A stretch of DNA of 31,784 nt from a bacterium (GTDB lineage: Bacteria > JAHJDO01), in assembly GCA_030652805.1 (NCBI GenBank), contig JAUSPT010000022.1, positions 1 to 31,784 on the forward strand, in the 5' to 3' direction. This document shows positions 12,265-21,816 of this stretch, one piece after another. A model generated the notes under the pieces. That model did not search any database. It was given only the letters and a program-made list of their open reading frames with translations, and had not been told where the DNA came from. Position 1 is the stretch's first letter. Every line of letters begins with the position of its first letter. The translations under genes were made by a program, and so were the position numbers.

Positions 12265-12963
12265 ATGCAAAAAATTCAGTTACAAGCCAATATTAGAAAA
12301 GAAATAAATAAAAGATCTACAAAAGATCTGAGGAAACAGGGATATATACCTGTTGTTTTATATGGTCATGGTATAAAGACTTTGAATCTTGCAGTTGAAC
12401 AGAAAAAGTTTGAGCAAATGGTAAAAAAAATGCATGGAGAGAATGTGCTTATATCTTTATCAATAGATAGTGATGGTTCTTCAAGGCAAGAAACTGTAAT
12501 GGTTAGGGAGATTCAGTATCATCCTGTAAGTGATGAATTGCTTCATATAGACTTTTATAAAATATTGCTTCATGAGAAAATTACTACAAGGATTAGTATA
12601 ATTCTTACCGGCGAGGCTCCAGGAGTTAAAGAGGGGGGAGTGCTGGATCACTCCATGAGAGATATGGAAATTCGCTGTTTGCCTGATAAAATACCAGGTC
12701 ATTTAGAAGTAGATGTTGCACAGCTGGGAATAGGTTCATCCATTCATATAAGAGATATGAAGATTCCAGAGGATGTGGAAGTCTTAGCAGACCCTGACCA
12801 GGCAGTTGTTTCCATTGTTCCTCCAACTATTATAAAGGAGGAGGAAGTTTCTGTGGAAGAAGAGCCGGAAGTTATTGATGAAAAGAAGGAAGACGTTAAA
12901 GCTGATGCGTCAGAAGGAGAGAAGAGAGAGAAAGAAGAGAAAAAACCAGATGAGCAAAAGTAG
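12265..12963 (+). CDS. rplY: Large-subunit ribosomal protein bL25, Ctc/TL5 type
   Basis: It binds 5S rRNA on the 50S subunit. The N-terminal L25 domain (about 1-90) includes the RKQGYIPVVLYG core. A second beta domain follows (about 95-190, GEAPGVKEGGVLDHSMRDMEI region), which makes this the long Ctc/TL5 form. The tail after about 190 is low-complexity, alternating Glu and Lys. It sits 12 bp after prs and abuts pth with no gap, an arrangement (prs-rplY-pth) common in bacteria. Confidence 0.94.
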   Translation: MQKIQLQANIRKEINKRSTKDLRKQGYIPVVLYGHGIKTLNLAVEQKKFEQMVKKMHGENVLISLSIDSDGSSRQETVMVREIQYHPVSDELLHIDFYKILLHEKITTRISIILTGEAPGVKEGGVLDHSMRDMEIRCLPDKIPGHLEVDVAQLGIGSSIHIRDMKIPEDVEVLADPDQAVVSIVPPTIIKEEEVSVEEEPEVIDEKKEDVKADASEGEKREKEEKKPDEQK

Positions 12964-13536
12964 ATGAAGATAATTGTAGGATTAGGTAATCCTGGTGTCA
13001 AGTTCAGGGAAAACAGACACAATGCAGGATTTATGACTCTCGATAAAGTGGCAAAAGAGACGGGGATTAATATAAAAACCAGAAAGTTTGATTCTATAAT
13101 TGGCAGGGGTTTTATAGGAAAGGATGAAGTAATTCTTGCAAAGCCACAGACTTTTGTCAATTTAAGCGGGCAAGCAGTCTCAAAGCTTGTTAATTTCTAT
13201 AAAATGAATTTGGAAGATTTGATTGTTGTTTATGATGATGCTGATATAGAATTTGGCAGGATCAAAGTTAAGAAGAACGGAAAATCCAGCGGACATAATG
13301 GTGTAGAATCTATTATAGATGCACTGAGTAATGAGAATTTTCCGAGAATACGCATTGGTATAGGCAGAAGCAGTCATTATGAAGATTTAAAAAAGTATGT
13401 GCTAAGCAATTTTGATAAGCTTGAAAAGAATAAACTTGATAAGATTCTATCTAAGGTTTTAGAGGCTATAATCATAATTATAAGAGATGGTATTGATAGA
13501 GCAATGTGTACTATCAATGCATTGGTAATTGTATAG
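12964..13536 (+). CDS. pth: Peptidyl-tRNA hydrolase
   Basis: It cleaves the ester bond of peptidyl-tRNAs that drop off ribosomes. The N-terminal VGLGNPG, RHNAGF with catalytic His19, and [26 protein letters not shown] are diagnostic. The length of 190 aa is normal. Its ATG follows the rplY stop codon directly, so translation is probably coupled. The C-terminal helix ends with an unusually hydrophobic stretch. Confidence 0.95.
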   Translation: MKIIVGLGNPGVKFRENRHNAGFMTLDKVAKETGINIKTRKFDSIIGRGFIGKDEVILAKPQTFVNLSGQAVSKLVNFYKMNLEDLIVVYDDADIEFGRIKVKKNGKSSGHNGVESIIDALSNENFPRIRIGIGRSSHYEDLKKYVLSNFDKLEKNKLDKILSKVLEAIIIIIRDGIDRAMCTINALVIV

Positions 13537-13547
13537 AAAGGATTATA

Positions 13548-15581
13548 ATGAACGTTCAGTTGTTATTTCCGTTGATATGTAGTTTCTTAGCGTTGGGGTT
13601 TGTCATAATTCTTTCAATTGGAGTTTTAAAAAAAGGAGAAGGCACTCAGAAGATGAAGGATATATCTCGTCTTATACAAGAGGGAGCTAGAGCCTTTTTA
13701 AAACGGGAATACAGTTATATTGCTGTTTTTGTAGTTTTAATAGCCGGGCTAATAGGTATAACACCTTTTATAACTAAAGGCATTGGTCTGGGATGGAAGA
13801 CATCCATTGCTTTTATAATTGGTTCTTTTATGTCTGCTTTTGCAGGATATATTGGAATGAGTATAGCAACAAGAGCGAATTCCAGAACAGCAAATGCTGC
13901 TTCTAAAGGAGGAGTAAAAGCAGCATTAAATGTAGCAGTTTCGGGTGGCTCAGTAATGGGAATGAGCGTGGTTGGTCTGGCTTTATTAGGTCTTATCATT
14001 GTATATTTTATATTTAAAGGGGATCCTGTAATAATAAGTGGATACGCTATGGGAGCAAGTCTTGTAGCTCTTTTTGCAAGATCTGGTGGAGGAATATTTA
14101 CAAAAGCAGCAGACATGGGAGCAGATCTTGTTGGAAAAGTAGAAGCAGGTATTCCTGAAGATGACCCTAGAAATCCCGCTGTGATTGCTGATAATGTTGG
14201 AGATAATGTTGGAGATGTTGCAGGTCTGGGTGCAGATCTTTTAGAGTCATACGTTGAATCTATTATTGCAAGCATAGCTATTGGTTCAACATTTGTTGTT
14301 ATAATGGGGCAAAGTGTAGCTGATAAGTTAAAGTTTATGCCGATTTATATAGCAGGCGCAGGGATTATAGCTTCTATTATTGGGGTAGGTTATGTAAAGG
14401 CATTTGGCAAAAAAAATCCTCAGGAAGCTTTAATGGGTGGTACTTATATAAGCGCTGTCTTGTCAATTATAGGTACGTATTTTATCGTGAGTAGATTTGG
14501 TGTGGCGTTTGAGAACTATTCTAAACTGGGTCCTTTTTACGCTACTCTTGCTGGAATTATATCAGGGATGGCAATTGGCTTTACAAGCGAGTTTTTTACC
14601 TCCAGCAAATACAAACCAGTTAAAAAACTTGCTGAAAGTTCCAAGAGCGGTCCTGCAATAACTATTACTGGTGGACTGGCAGTTGGCATGGAAAGCACTT
14701 GTATGCCTGTAGTGGTGCTTGCCGCTGCTATTATGGTTGCTTATCATTTTGCAGGAGGATATGGAGTTGCTATGGCTGCTGTAGGTATGCTTGCTACAAC
14801 CGGCATGATCGTCTCAGTTGATTCATACGGACCTATTGCTGACAACGCAGGAGGTATCGCAGAGATGGCAAAACTAGATCCATCCGTAAGAAAAATAACG
14901 GACAACCTGGACGCTGTTGGCAATACAACAGCAGCAATTGGTAAGGGGTTTGCAATAGGTTCAGCTGCATTTGCAGCTATAGGGTTGATAGCTGCTTATA
15001 CTATGGCAGTTGGCATAAAAGGAGCAGATATTACGGATCCTAAAGTTATGTCAGGCTTATTGATTGGAGGTATGCTGCCGTTCCTGTTTTCTTCAATGCT
15101 TTTTAAGGCTGTTAGTAAAGCTGCATATGAGTTAATAGGTGAAGTGAGAAGACAGTTCAGGGAAATCAAAGGATTAATGGAAGGAAAGGTAATGCCTGAT
15201 TCAGCAACGTGTGTTGATCTTGCAACAAAAGGGGCTATTCAAGGTATGTTGCTTCCTGGTGCTATGGCTATTGTAGCACCTGTTGCAATTGGATTGTTAT
15301 TAGGACCTAAAGCTCTTGCAGGCCTTCTTGTTGGAGCATTGATATCCGGTCTTATGCTTGGAATCCAGATGGCAAATAGCGGCGGAGCCATGGATAATGC
15401 CAAAAAATATATCGAGGAAGGCAATTTTGGCGGAAAGGGTAGCGAGGCTCATAAAGCAGCTGTTATTGGAGACACAGTCGGTGATCCGCTAAAGGATACA
15501 GTTGGACCTTCTATTAATATTTTGATTAAGCTTATGAGTGTTATTTCTCTTGTTTTAGCACCATTGTTTGTAAAATTTTAA
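13548..15581 (+). CDS. hppA: Membrane-bound, ion-pumping pyrophosphatase (K+-dependent type)
   Basis: It couples hydrolysis of pyrophosphate to ion pumping across the inner membrane and recovers energy from biosynthetic PPi. The protein is 677 aa with about 16 membrane helices. The substrate motifs are intact: the [11 protein letters not shown] and [20 protein letters not shown] blocks, and the C-terminal [15 protein letters not shown]. The [10 protein letters not shown] segment has Ala where potassium-independent enzymes carry Lys, which points to the potassium-dependent class; those with this sequence style, as in Thermotoga, often pump sodium. The frame extends to 13506, but AAAGGA at 13537-13542 selects the ATG at 13548. 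Confidence 0.95.
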   Translation: MNVQLLFPLICSFLALGFVIILSIGVLKKGEGTQKMKDISRLIQEGARAFLKREYSYIAVFVVLIAGLIGITPFITKGIGLGWKTSIAFIIGSFMSAFAGYIGMSIATRANSRTANAASKGGVKAALNVAVSGGSVMGMSVVGLALLGLIIVYFIFKGDPVIISGYAMGASLVALFARSGGGIFTKAADMGADLVGKVEAGIPEDDPRNPAVIADNVGDNVGDVAGLGADLLESYVESIIASIAIGSTFVVIMGQSVADKLKFMPIYIAGAGIIASIIGVGYVKAFGKKNPQEALMGGTYISAVLSIIGTYFIVSRFGVAFENYSKLGPFYATLAGIISGMAIGFTSEFFTSSKYKPVKKLAESSKSGPAITITGGLAVGMESTCMPVVVLAAAIMVAYHFAGGYGVAMAAVGMLATTGMIVSVDSYGPIADNAGGIAEMAKLDPSVRKITDNLDAVGNTTAAIGKGFAIGSAAFAAIGLIAAYTMAVGIKGADITDPKVMSGLLIGGMLPFLFSSMLFKAVSKAAYELIGEVRRQFREIKGLMEGKVMPDSATCVDLATKGAIQGMLLPGAMAIVAPVAIGLLLGPKALAGLLVGALISGLMLGIQMANSGGAMDNAKKYIEEGNFGGKGSEAHKAAVIGDTVGDPLKDTVGPSINILIKLMSVISLVLAPLFVKF

Positions 15582-15599
15582 AAAAATGGAGGTGGTTTG

Positions 15600-15887
15600 G
15601 TGGATAGAAATAAGTACGAAGGTTTGTTTATTATAAACTCTGATTTAACAGAAGATGATCGGGATAAGGTTATAGGAGAGATTGAAAAATGTATTGCATC
15701 CGCAAAAGGCAAAGTTATAGATGTTGACCGTATTGGGAAGAAAAAGTTTGCTTATAAGATCAAAAAGCGCAGTGAAGGAGTGTATGTAAATATAAAATTC
15801 GAAGCCCCTTCTGAAGGTATTATTGTGCTTAATAAGAAACTAAAATTAAAAGAAGATATACTTAGAGTTTTTATTTTGAGGAAGTAA
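15600..15887 (+). CDS. rpsF: Small-subunit ribosomal protein bS6
   Basis: It binds with bS18 on the 30S platform. NKYEGLFIINSDLTEDDRDKVI and the IGKKKFAYKIKKRSEGVYVNIKFEAP core are typical of bS6. The length of 95 aa is normal. GGAGGTG at 15588-15594 lies five bases before a GTG at 15600. A TTG at 15597 is in frame but too close to the ribosome binding site, so GTG is preferred. It heads an rpsF-ssb-rpsR unit, the usual bacterial order. Confidence 0.93.
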   Translation: MDRNKYEGLFIINSDLTEDDRDKVIGEIEKCIASAKGKVIDVDRIGKKKFAYKIKKRSEGVYVNIKFEAPSEGIIVLNKKLKLKEDILRVFILRK

Positions 15888-15909
15888 TAAGCAAAAAAGG
15901 AGAATAAAC

Positions 15910-16365
15910 ATGGCAAATTTGAATAAGGTTTTTTTGATGGGCAATTTGACAAGGGATCCAGAACTCAAATATATACCAAGTGGTACTGCAGTTGCGGATT
16001 TTAGCATAGCAATTAATCGGTTTTTTAAAAATAAAGAAGGAACAAAGACAGAAGATACGTGTTTTGTAAGAGTTGTTGTATGGGCTAATCAGGCGGAGTC
16101 CTGCGCAAAATATCTTAGTAAAGGAAGGCCTGTTTTTATAGAAGGGCGCTTGCAAAGCCGTTCATGGGAAGACAAAGATGGACAAAAACGAAGCGCTATG
16201 GAAGTAGTTGCAGAGAGAGTTCAGTTTCTTGGTACTTCGCAAGGAAGTAGCAGTACCACACCTCTACCAAATGAAGAGAAAGGCTCACCTGTCCCTGAAA
16301 TACAGATAGATGAGAAGGAGGAGGAAAAGCCCGAAAAATCTGGAGAGGATGAAGTCCCATTCTAA
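15910..16365 (+). CDS. ssb: Single-stranded DNA-binding protein
   Basis: It coats single-stranded DNA in replication and repair. The N-terminal OB fold (about 1-107) starts NLNKVFLMGNLTRDPELKY and includes FVRVVVWANQAESCAKYL and GRPVFIEGRLQ. A flexible linker leads to an acidic tip ending EDEVPF, the partner-docking tail of bacterial SSB. AAAGGAG lies before the ATG. Confidence 0.96.
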   Translation: MANLNKVFLMGNLTRDPELKYIPSGTAVADFSIAINRFFKNKEGTKTEDTCFVRVVVWANQAESCAKYLSKGRPVFIEGRLQSRSWEDKDGQKRSAMEVVAERVQFLGTSQGSSSTTPLPNEEKGSPVPEIQIDEKEEEKPEKSGEDEVPF

Positions 16366-16389
16366 TATAATAGAAAGGAGATTGCCCTT

Positions 16390-16641
16390 ATGTTTCAAAA
16401 AAGGAAAAAAGACAAAGGTAAGAAAAAAAAGATTATAAGGAAGAAATATTGTAGGCTTTGTGTTGAAAAGATGGATGAAATTGATTATAGGGACACAAAA
16501 ACGCTCTCTGGCTTTATTACTGAGAGAGGGAAAATCCTTTCAACTAAAGTCTCAGGGAATTGCACCCGTCACCAGAAAAAACTTGCCGTTGCAATAAAAC
16601 GAGCAAGAATGTGCTCATTACTGCCTTTTACTGCAGAATAA
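16390..16641 (+). CDS. rpsR: Small-subunit ribosomal protein bS18
   Basis: It is the partner of bS6 on the 30S platform. A basic N-terminal extension (residues 1-19) is followed by YCRLC, the DYRDTKTLSGFITERGKI core, and GNCTRHQKKLAVAIKRAR. The length is 83 aa. The YCRLC and GNC cysteines suggest the zinc-binding style seen in some bS18 proteins, although a full four-cysteine set is not obvious. AAAGGAG precedes the ATG. Confidence 0.95.
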   Translation: MFQKRKKDKGKKKKIIRKKYCRLCVEKMDEIDYRDTKTLSGFITERGKILSTKVSGNCTRHQKKLAVAIKRARMCSLLPFTAE

Positions 16642-16656
16642 ATTGAGAAGTGTCAG

Positions 16657-17592
16657 TTGCCAACAAGTAAAAAGATAATCCTACTCTCCCTTGTATCACT
16701 ATGTTTTTTTATCTCATGGAGATTTTTTGCTTTTGGCCAACTGTTCTTTCAAGTCTTAGTTCCTTTACCTATCATTGTTTGTGTGTATTTACTTGATGTT
16801 CGGAAAGGATTTCTATGCTTTTTTATTATGGCATCAGGTATCTACTTAATTTTTCAGAATCACTTTTTAGCAATTTTATCTATACAACTTGGACTTTTGG
16901 GATTAGTTACAGGTATAATACTTAAGAACAAGTTTTCTTTTGTAAAGACCGTTGTTTTATCAACAGTTGTTTTGAGCCTTATAAGTCTTTTGGCTATTCT
17001 TGTAATTTCGTTGCATAATAGGAATTTTCTTAATGTGATTTACATGAATTTACAGATTCAGATGGATAAAAGTCTGAAAATTTATGAAGAAACAGGTATC
17101 AGCAAAGAAAATATTGAGTTAGTTAAAAAGTCATTTGGTACAGTATTAAATACAATTAAAATTAGTTTTCCGGCTATTATTTTCATTCTTAATTTTTTAA
17201 TAGTCAGCATTAATCTTTTCTTCTCCAAAAAGATACTTGGTTTAAAACATCTTAAATCATCTTCTTTTAAAACATGGAGGCTGAGGGATGAGTGTATATG
17301 GGTGTTTATTATATGTGCCATAATGACATTTCTACTCAAATACGCCAAATTTCAATCAGGATATATAATAGGACTGAATTTGCTGATTATTATTTCGGCT
17401 GTTTACCTGGTAAGTGGACTAGCAATTACAAATTTCTTTTTTGACAAATGGAAAGTCTTTCCTTTTGTTAAGGTTCTGATTTATGTACTGGTTTTTACTT
17501 CTCCAATTTTTCTTATGCTTATTATTATATTAGGTCTGATTGATTTCTGGTTCGATTTTAGAGGTAGAGTGGCTGCAAAAGAAAAATCCTGA
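16657..17592 (+). CDS. Polytopic membrane protein, DUF2232 (YybS-like)
   Basis: About eight hydrophobic segments spread over 311 aa, a loop with basic and acidic residues around 140-165, and the FFFDKWKVF-type C-terminal region resemble DUF2232 proteins. These commonly lie next to rpsF-ssb-rpsR, as here; in many genomes rplI is also close but it is absent from this window. The start is TTG at 16657 with a weak GAGAAG six bases before; no ATG fits. Function is unknown; assignment is from topology and context. Confidence 0.75.
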   Translation: MPTSKKIILLSLVSLCFFISWRFFAFGQLFFQVLVPLPIIVCVYLLDVRKGFLCFFIMASGIYLIFQNHFLAILSIQLGLLGLVTGIILKNKFSFVKTVVLSTVVLSLISLLAILVISLHNRNFLNVIYMNLQIQMDKSLKIYEETGISKENIELVKKSFGTVLNTIKISFPAIIFILNFLIVSINLFFSKKILGLKHLKSSSFKTWRLRDECIWVFIICAIMTFLLKYAKFQSGYIIGLNLLIIISAVYLVSGLAITNFFFDKWKVFPFVKVLIYVLVFTSPIFLMLIIILGLIDFWFDFRGRVAAKEKS

Positions 17593-17601
17593 CCATTTTA
17601 A

Positions 17602-18393
17602 ATGAAACTTTTTGATACTCATGCGCATTTAGCCGATCCTGCTTTTAAAGAGGGGATTGATTCAGTCATATCTGAGGCAAATAGTAATGACGTAAAATAT
17701 ATGATTAATATTTGCTGTGATATTAAAAGCATTGAAATCGGATTAGAGACAATTTATGGGAAGAAGAATATATTGACGGCAATTGGTCTGCATCCGAACT
17801 ATGCTGATAAAGTCAGGCAAGATGATCTAATGTATATAAGAGAATGTTTAGAAAAGCACGCGAATATTACAGCAATAGGGGAAACAGGTCTGGATTATTA
17901 CAGAGATACTTCCAGTAAGAAGTCGCAGAAAGAGCTTTTTCGTAAGCATATTGAACTGGCTTTGGAATTTGATATGCCCATAATTATCCATAATCGTGAG
18001 GCGCACAAAGATATCTTGGATGTTATTAAGGATTACTCTATAAGCAGGGGAGTGATACATTGTTTTTCAGGAACCATGGAATTTGCGCAAACTTGCCTGA
18101 ATCGCGGCTTTTATATTTCATTTGCGGGAAATCTCACCTATCCGAATGCGTCTGGCTTGAGGCAGGTTGCAAAGGAGATACCAAATGATAGGATTCTCAT
18201 AGAAACTGATTGCCCCTATCTTGCTCCACAAGCTGTAAGAGGTAAACAAAATCAGCCAAGTTTTTTAAAGCATACAGCTCTGGAACTTGCAAGAGTTAAA
18301 GAACTTGACGCAGAAGAAGTAGCCTGCCATACTGCAGAGAATGCGAAAAGACTGTTTGGACTAACAAATACCGGAGAAGAAAATGACAGATGA
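17602..18393 (+). CDS. tatD: TatD-family metal-dependent DNase/hydrolase
   Basis: This is an amidohydrolase-fold, metal-dependent nuclease; family members have 3'-5' exonuclease or deoxyribonuclease activity. Metal ligands are visible: His7 and His9 in DTHAHL, Glu94 in GETGLDYY, His130 in IIIHNREAH, His153 in IHCFSG and Asp203 in ETDCPYLAP. The length of 263 aa is normal. The last 11 bases overlap lysS, so the two are translationally coupled. A clear ribosome binding site for its own ATG is lacking. Confidence 0.95.
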   Translation: MKLFDTHAHLADPAFKEGIDSVISEANSNDVKYMINICCDIKSIEIGLETIYGKKNILTAIGLHPNYADKVRQDDLMYIRECLEKHANITAIGETGLDYYRDTSSKKSQKELFRKHIELALEFDMPIIIHNREAHKDILDVIKDYSISRGVIHCFSGTMEFAQTCLNRGFYISFAGNLTYPNASGLRQVAKEIPNDRILIETDCPYLAPQAVRGKQNQPSFLKHTALELARVKELDAEEVACHTAENAKRLFGLTNTGEENDR

Positions 18394-19858
18394 GCATGAG
18401 CTGATTAAAATAAGAAAAGAGAAATTAAAAAAGATAAGAGAGCAGGGGATAGACCCTTATGCTCTGCATTTTAGACGGACTCATTCTGCATCATCAGTGC
18501 ACGAATGCGCCAAAAAAGTATCTGTTGGTGAAGTATTGGAAGAAGTGGAAGTTCTGGTAATCGGAAGGATAATGACAGTAAGGGAGCATGGTAAAAGCTG
18601 CTTTGCTAATATAAGAGATGACTCAGGAGATATACAGATATATGTTAAGTCAAACGCTGTTGGAGCAAAAGCATACGGTTTATTCAAGCTGCTGGATATA
18701 GGCGATTTCATAGGAGTTAAGGGGAAGATTTTTAAAACAAGGACAGGAGAGGATACTATATTTATTTCAGAGTTTTCTGTATTCTCAAAGTCCTTACAAC
18801 CTTTACCTGAAAAGTGGTCAGGTCTTAAGGATATAGAATTAAAATACCGCAGAAGATATGTTGATTTAATAGCAAATACAGATATTAAACCATTATTCAA
18901 ACTTCGCAGTCATATAATAAGCTCAATGAGAAAGTTCTTAGAAGGAAAGAATTTCATGGAAGTAGAAACACCAATGATGCAGCAGATCCCTGGTGGAGCT
19001 ATGGCAAAACCATTTGTAACTCATCATAATACTCTTGATATGGATTTATATTTGAGAATAGCTCCTGAACTGTTCCTTAAAAGATTGATAGTCGGCGGAT
19101 TTGAGAAGATTTACGAAATAAACAGAAACTTTCGCAATGAAGGCATATCAACACGGCATAATCCTGAGTTTACCATGCTTGAATTATATCAGGCTTTTAT
19201 AGATTATGAAGATCTTATGCTTCTAACTGAGGAGATGTTCCATACTATAGCAGCCGAATGTCTCGGTAAGACAAGTTTTGAATATCAGGGGCATAACATT
19301 GAGTTGAAGAAAAAATGGAAGCGATTGAGCTTTGTTGATGCTATAAAGAAATATGCTGAAATAGATTTAGAATCAGTTTCAGACAAAGAACTTAAAGATA
19401 AGGCAAAGCACCTTGTTCCTGAAGCAAAGAAAATGAATTCCTTCAGAGAGATTGTAGATGCTATATTCAAGAAAGTAGTAATCCCGAATCTCATTGAACC
19501 AACCTTTATAATTGACTATCCTGAAAGAATGTGTCCTCTTGCAAAGAAGAAAAAAAATAATAAAAATCTTACAGAAAGATTTCAGCCATATATATGTGGT
19601 ATAGAGTTAGGCAATGCATATTCCGAGCTGAATGATCCGATGGAGCAAAAGGAGCGCTTTTTAGACCAAATAAAAGATAGAAAGATAGGAGATGATGAAG
19701 CGCATCTTATGGATGAAGATTTCATCACTGCTCTGGAATACGGCATGCCGCCAACAGGAGGATTGGGTATAGGCGTTGACAGACTTGTTATGCTCTTCAC
19801 CAATTCCCCTTCAATTAGAGATGTGATACTATTTCCGCAGTTGAAGCCGCAGAAGTGA
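18383..19858 (+). CDS. lysS: Lysyl-tRNA synthetase, class II
   Basis: It charges tRNA-Lys. The N-terminal OB fold (about residues 55-145) binds the anticodon. Class II motif 1 lies in FMEVETPMMQQIPGGAMAKPF, split here between residues of the core near 195-215. Motif 2 is FRNEGISTRHNPEFTMLELY and motif 3 is GLGIGVDRLVMLF near the C-terminus. The length is 491 aa. GGAG lies eight bases before the ATG inside the tatD coding end. It ends the housekeeping run; the next plus-strand gene, lolC/E, has its own promoter. Confidence 0.96.
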   Translation: MTDEHELIKIRKEKLKKIREQGIDPYALHFRRTHSASSVHECAKKVSVGEVLEEVEVLVIGRIMTVREHGKSCFANIRDDSGDIQIYVKSNAVGAKAYGLFKLLDIGDFIGVKGKIFKTRTGEDTIFISEFSVFSKSLQPLPEKWSGLKDIELKYRRRYVDLIANTDIKPLFKLRSHIISSMRKFLEGKNFMEVETPMMQQIPGGAMAKPFVTHHNTLDMDLYLRIAPELFLKRLIVGGFEKIYEINRNFRNEGISTRHNPEFTMLELYQAFIDYEDLMLLTEEMFHTIAAECLGKTSFEYQGHNIELKKKWKRLSFVDAIKKYAEIDLESVSDKELKDKAKHLVPEAKKMNSFREIVDAIFKKVVIPNLIEPTFIIDYPERMCPLAKKKKNNKNLTERFQPYICGIELGNAYSELNDPMEQKERFLDQIKDRKIGDDEAHLMDEDFITALEYGMPPTGGLGIGVDRLVMLFTNSPSIRDVILFPQLKPQK

Positions 19859-19943
19859 AGCTAGCAAAAACTTTTCAACGGTGAAGATCACAGTTTTGGC
19901 GCGTAGTGCCAAATACTATGAATCCTGTTACTAAGCATTCCTA

Positions 19944-20450
19944 TTATTGCATAGAACCTAACCATGCGGATTGCGTTTCTGACATTGTAGTAGCTTCGTC
20001 AATATCCTCTTGCAACATAAATAATACAGTCAGACGGTGAAACCCGTCTGCTACTTCTAGTAATGAATCATTTGAAAAAAGAATTATTGAATTCGGCAAT
20101 TTCCCAGTTTCTTTTAGATATCTATAAATACTTATTGCCCTTTTTCCACTATTACCAATAAAGCTAGTAAGCGCATTTGGCTGGCCTCCAATTCCTCTCA
20201 TCAGGTTGTAGATAATTTTTTGGCTCTTAGGCCCGACCATTTGAAAGGTCAATTTCAATTCCTTCTTCTCCCACTTCAGATTCTGCCAGAACGAAATGGG
20301 CTTATTCCAAAATATACCATCCCATCTTGAGCCATGAGGAGGCCACCCCAAAACACGGATCCGCCCATCTAACCACAAGGTGAACAGCTCTTCATTCATA
20401 TTTGGGAACAGCTCTCTAGCTTGCTGGCAGTGATCTTGGGTATTACTCAT
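19944..20450 (-). CDS. Orphan protein with a ParB/sulfiredoxin-like DGFHR motif
   Basis: I do not recognise a named family. The 168-aa protein has a Trp-rich N-terminal half (GWPPHGSRWDGIFWNKPISFW) and a C-terminal segment LLEVADGFHRLTVLFML. That resembles the substrate loop of the ParB/sulfiredoxin-like fold, where G-x-HR is the key motif, but the usual N-terminal strand pair was not confirmed. It is the only minus-strand protein gene in the window, looks more GC-rich than its neighbours, and has no strong ribosome binding site. Its own promoter is predicted at 20511-20539. Horizontal acquisition is plausible. Confidence 0.7.
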   Translation of the reverse strand: MSNTQDHCQQARELFPNMNEELFTLWLDGRIRVLGWPPHGSRWDGIFWNKPISFWQNLKWEKKELKLTFQMVGPKSQKIIYNLMRGIGGQPNALTSFIGNSGKRAISIYRYLKETGKLPNSIILFSNDSLLEVADGFHRLTVLFMLQEDIDEATTMSETQSAWLGSMQ

Positions 20451-20510
20451 TTTACTTTATGCTGAACAATTAATATACAGAATCCATATTTTCTTGCTTC
20501 CTCAACATAA

Positions 20511-20539
20511 AATATACCAAATTTTTACTAATTCAGCAA
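20511..20539 (-). promoter_or_regulatory. Predicted promoter of the orphan minus-strand gene
   Basis: On the minus strand, TTGCTG (20539-20534) and TATATT (20516-20511) are 17 bp apart, about 60 bp before the ATG. It lies beside the lolC/E promoter, making a divergent pair. Confidence 0.4.
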
Positions 20540-20546
20540 TAAATTC

Positions 20547-20574
20547 TTGTTAACTTTTACATTTGCAATATAAT
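20547..20574 (+). promoter_or_regulatory. Predicted promoter of lolC/E-lolD
   Basis: TTGTTA at 20547-20552 and a perfect TATAAT at 20569-20574 are 16 bp apart, about 33 bp before the lolC/E ATG. Confidence 0.5.
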
Positions 20575-20607
20575 ACCAGAAAGAACGGATTAGGATGAGT
20601 GAATATC

Positions 20608-21816
20608 ATGAGCTATGAATTATTTATTGCCCTGAAGTATCTGAGATTACATCATAAGACAAAATTCATATCCCTTATAACCTTAATATCTGTTCTAGGC
20701 ATAGCTATTGGAGTAATGGCTGTTATTGTTGTTATGTCTGTAATGAATGGGTTTGATAAGCATTTAAAAGGCAAAATGTTGGGGATAAAATCCCACATTG
20801 CCATATCTGATACAGAGATAAAAGAATACCCTCAAATAATAGACAAGGTTAAGAATGTGTCTCATGTTCTAGGCTGTTCTCCTGTAATAGTAGGACAAGG
20901 TATGATCAAATATCAGAACGATGCTATGGGGCTAATGATAAAGGGAATAAATCCTTCAATGGAAAAGAGCACGACAGATATTTCAAAGTATATAATAGAA
21001 GGCTCAATGAAGTTGAATGAAGGTGGTTATAATATCGTGCTTGGAAGGGAACTGGTAAGAAATCTTGGTGTAAGACTGCATGAAGAAGTAACCGTAATAT
21101 CTCCTGAATATAAAATAGGTCCGGGAGGAGCAGTTATTCCAAAGACTGCCAGATTAAAGGTTGTAGGAATATTTGAATGCGGCATATATGAATATGACAA
21201 CACACTGGCGTATGTTTCTCTTGATACAGCGAAGAAACTTTACAACCTGAAAGGTGTGAATAGAATTGAGATAAAGCTGGATAACATTTATCTTTCTCCA
21301 CAGATAAGCGAAGAAATAAAAGAGCTCTTAAAGTATCGTTTTTTGGTCAGAGACTGGCAGACTCTGGATAGAGCATTTTTCTTTGCGCTTAAGCTTGAGA
21401 AAATCACAATGTTTATAATACTGGGCTTAATCATTATTGTAGCTGCATTCAATATAGTCAGCACGCTTATTATGATAATTCTGGAAAAAACAAAGGATAT
21501 AGGAATACTCAAAGCAATAGGTGCGGATTTAAGGAGCATAAGAAGAATTTTTGTTTTTGAAGGCACAATAATTGGGGTTCTGGGAACAATATTAGGATGT
21601 ATTGGCGGAATTGGGCTTTGTTTGCTATTGAAGAGGTATCAATTTATACATCTGCCTCCCGAAGTGTATTATTTAAGAACATTACCTGTTGATATGCGTA
21701 TTTTGGACTTCAGCGCAGTATGTGTAGCATCAGTATTAATCAGTTTTTTATCCACTTTGTATCCAGCCAGCCAGGCTTCAAAGCTTGACCCTGTAGAAGC
21801 GCTAAGATATGAATAA
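20608..21816 (+). CDS. Lipoprotein-releasing ABC transporter permease (LolC/LolE type)
   Basis: This inner-membrane permease extracts outer-membrane lipoproteins for transfer to LolA, which implies a diderm envelope. The protein begins MSYELFIALKYL, has one membrane helix at about 18-42, a large periplasmic MacB-like domain at about 45-265, and three helices in the C-terminal FtsX domain, with the typical ending TLYPASQASKLDPVEALRYE. A GTG at 20599 is in frame; the ATG at 20608 is preferred because LolC/E proteins usually begin at this motif, although AGGA at 20592 does not decide between them. Only one permease gene is present, so it may act as a homodimer (LolF-like). Confidence 0.92.
   Translation: MSYELFIALKYLRLHHKTKFISLITLISVLGIAIGVMAVIVVMSVMNGFDKHLKGKMLGIKSHIAISDTEIKEYPQIIDKVKNVSHVLGCSPVIVGQGMIKYQNDAMGLMIKGINPSMEKSTTDISKYIIEGSMKLNEGGYNIVLGRELVRNLGVRLHEEVTVISPEYKIGPGGAVIPKTARLKVVGIFECGIYEYDNTLAYVSLDTAKKLYNLKGVNRIEIKLDNIYLSPQISEEIKELLKYRFLVRDWQTLDRAFFFALKLEKITMFIILGLIIIVAAFNIVSTLIMIILEKTKDIGILKAIGADLRSIRRIFVFEGTIIGVLGTILGCIGGIGLCLLLKRYQFIHLPPEVYYLRTLPVDMRILDFSAVCVASVLISFLSTLYPASQASKLDPVEALRYE

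Noticed and set aside
13506-13547. Longer N-terminus for hppA
   Set aside because: It would overlap pth, and a good ribosome binding site lies before the ATG at 13548, where the normal first membrane helix begins.
13715-14275. 186-codon minus-strand frame inside hppA
   Set aside because: It lies wholly within the conserved pyrophosphatase domain and reads as an antisense shadow.
19895-19913. TTTGGC/GCCAAA hairpin between lysS and the orphan gene as a bidirectional terminator
   Set aside because: The 6-bp stem is weak and neither strand has a T-run after it.
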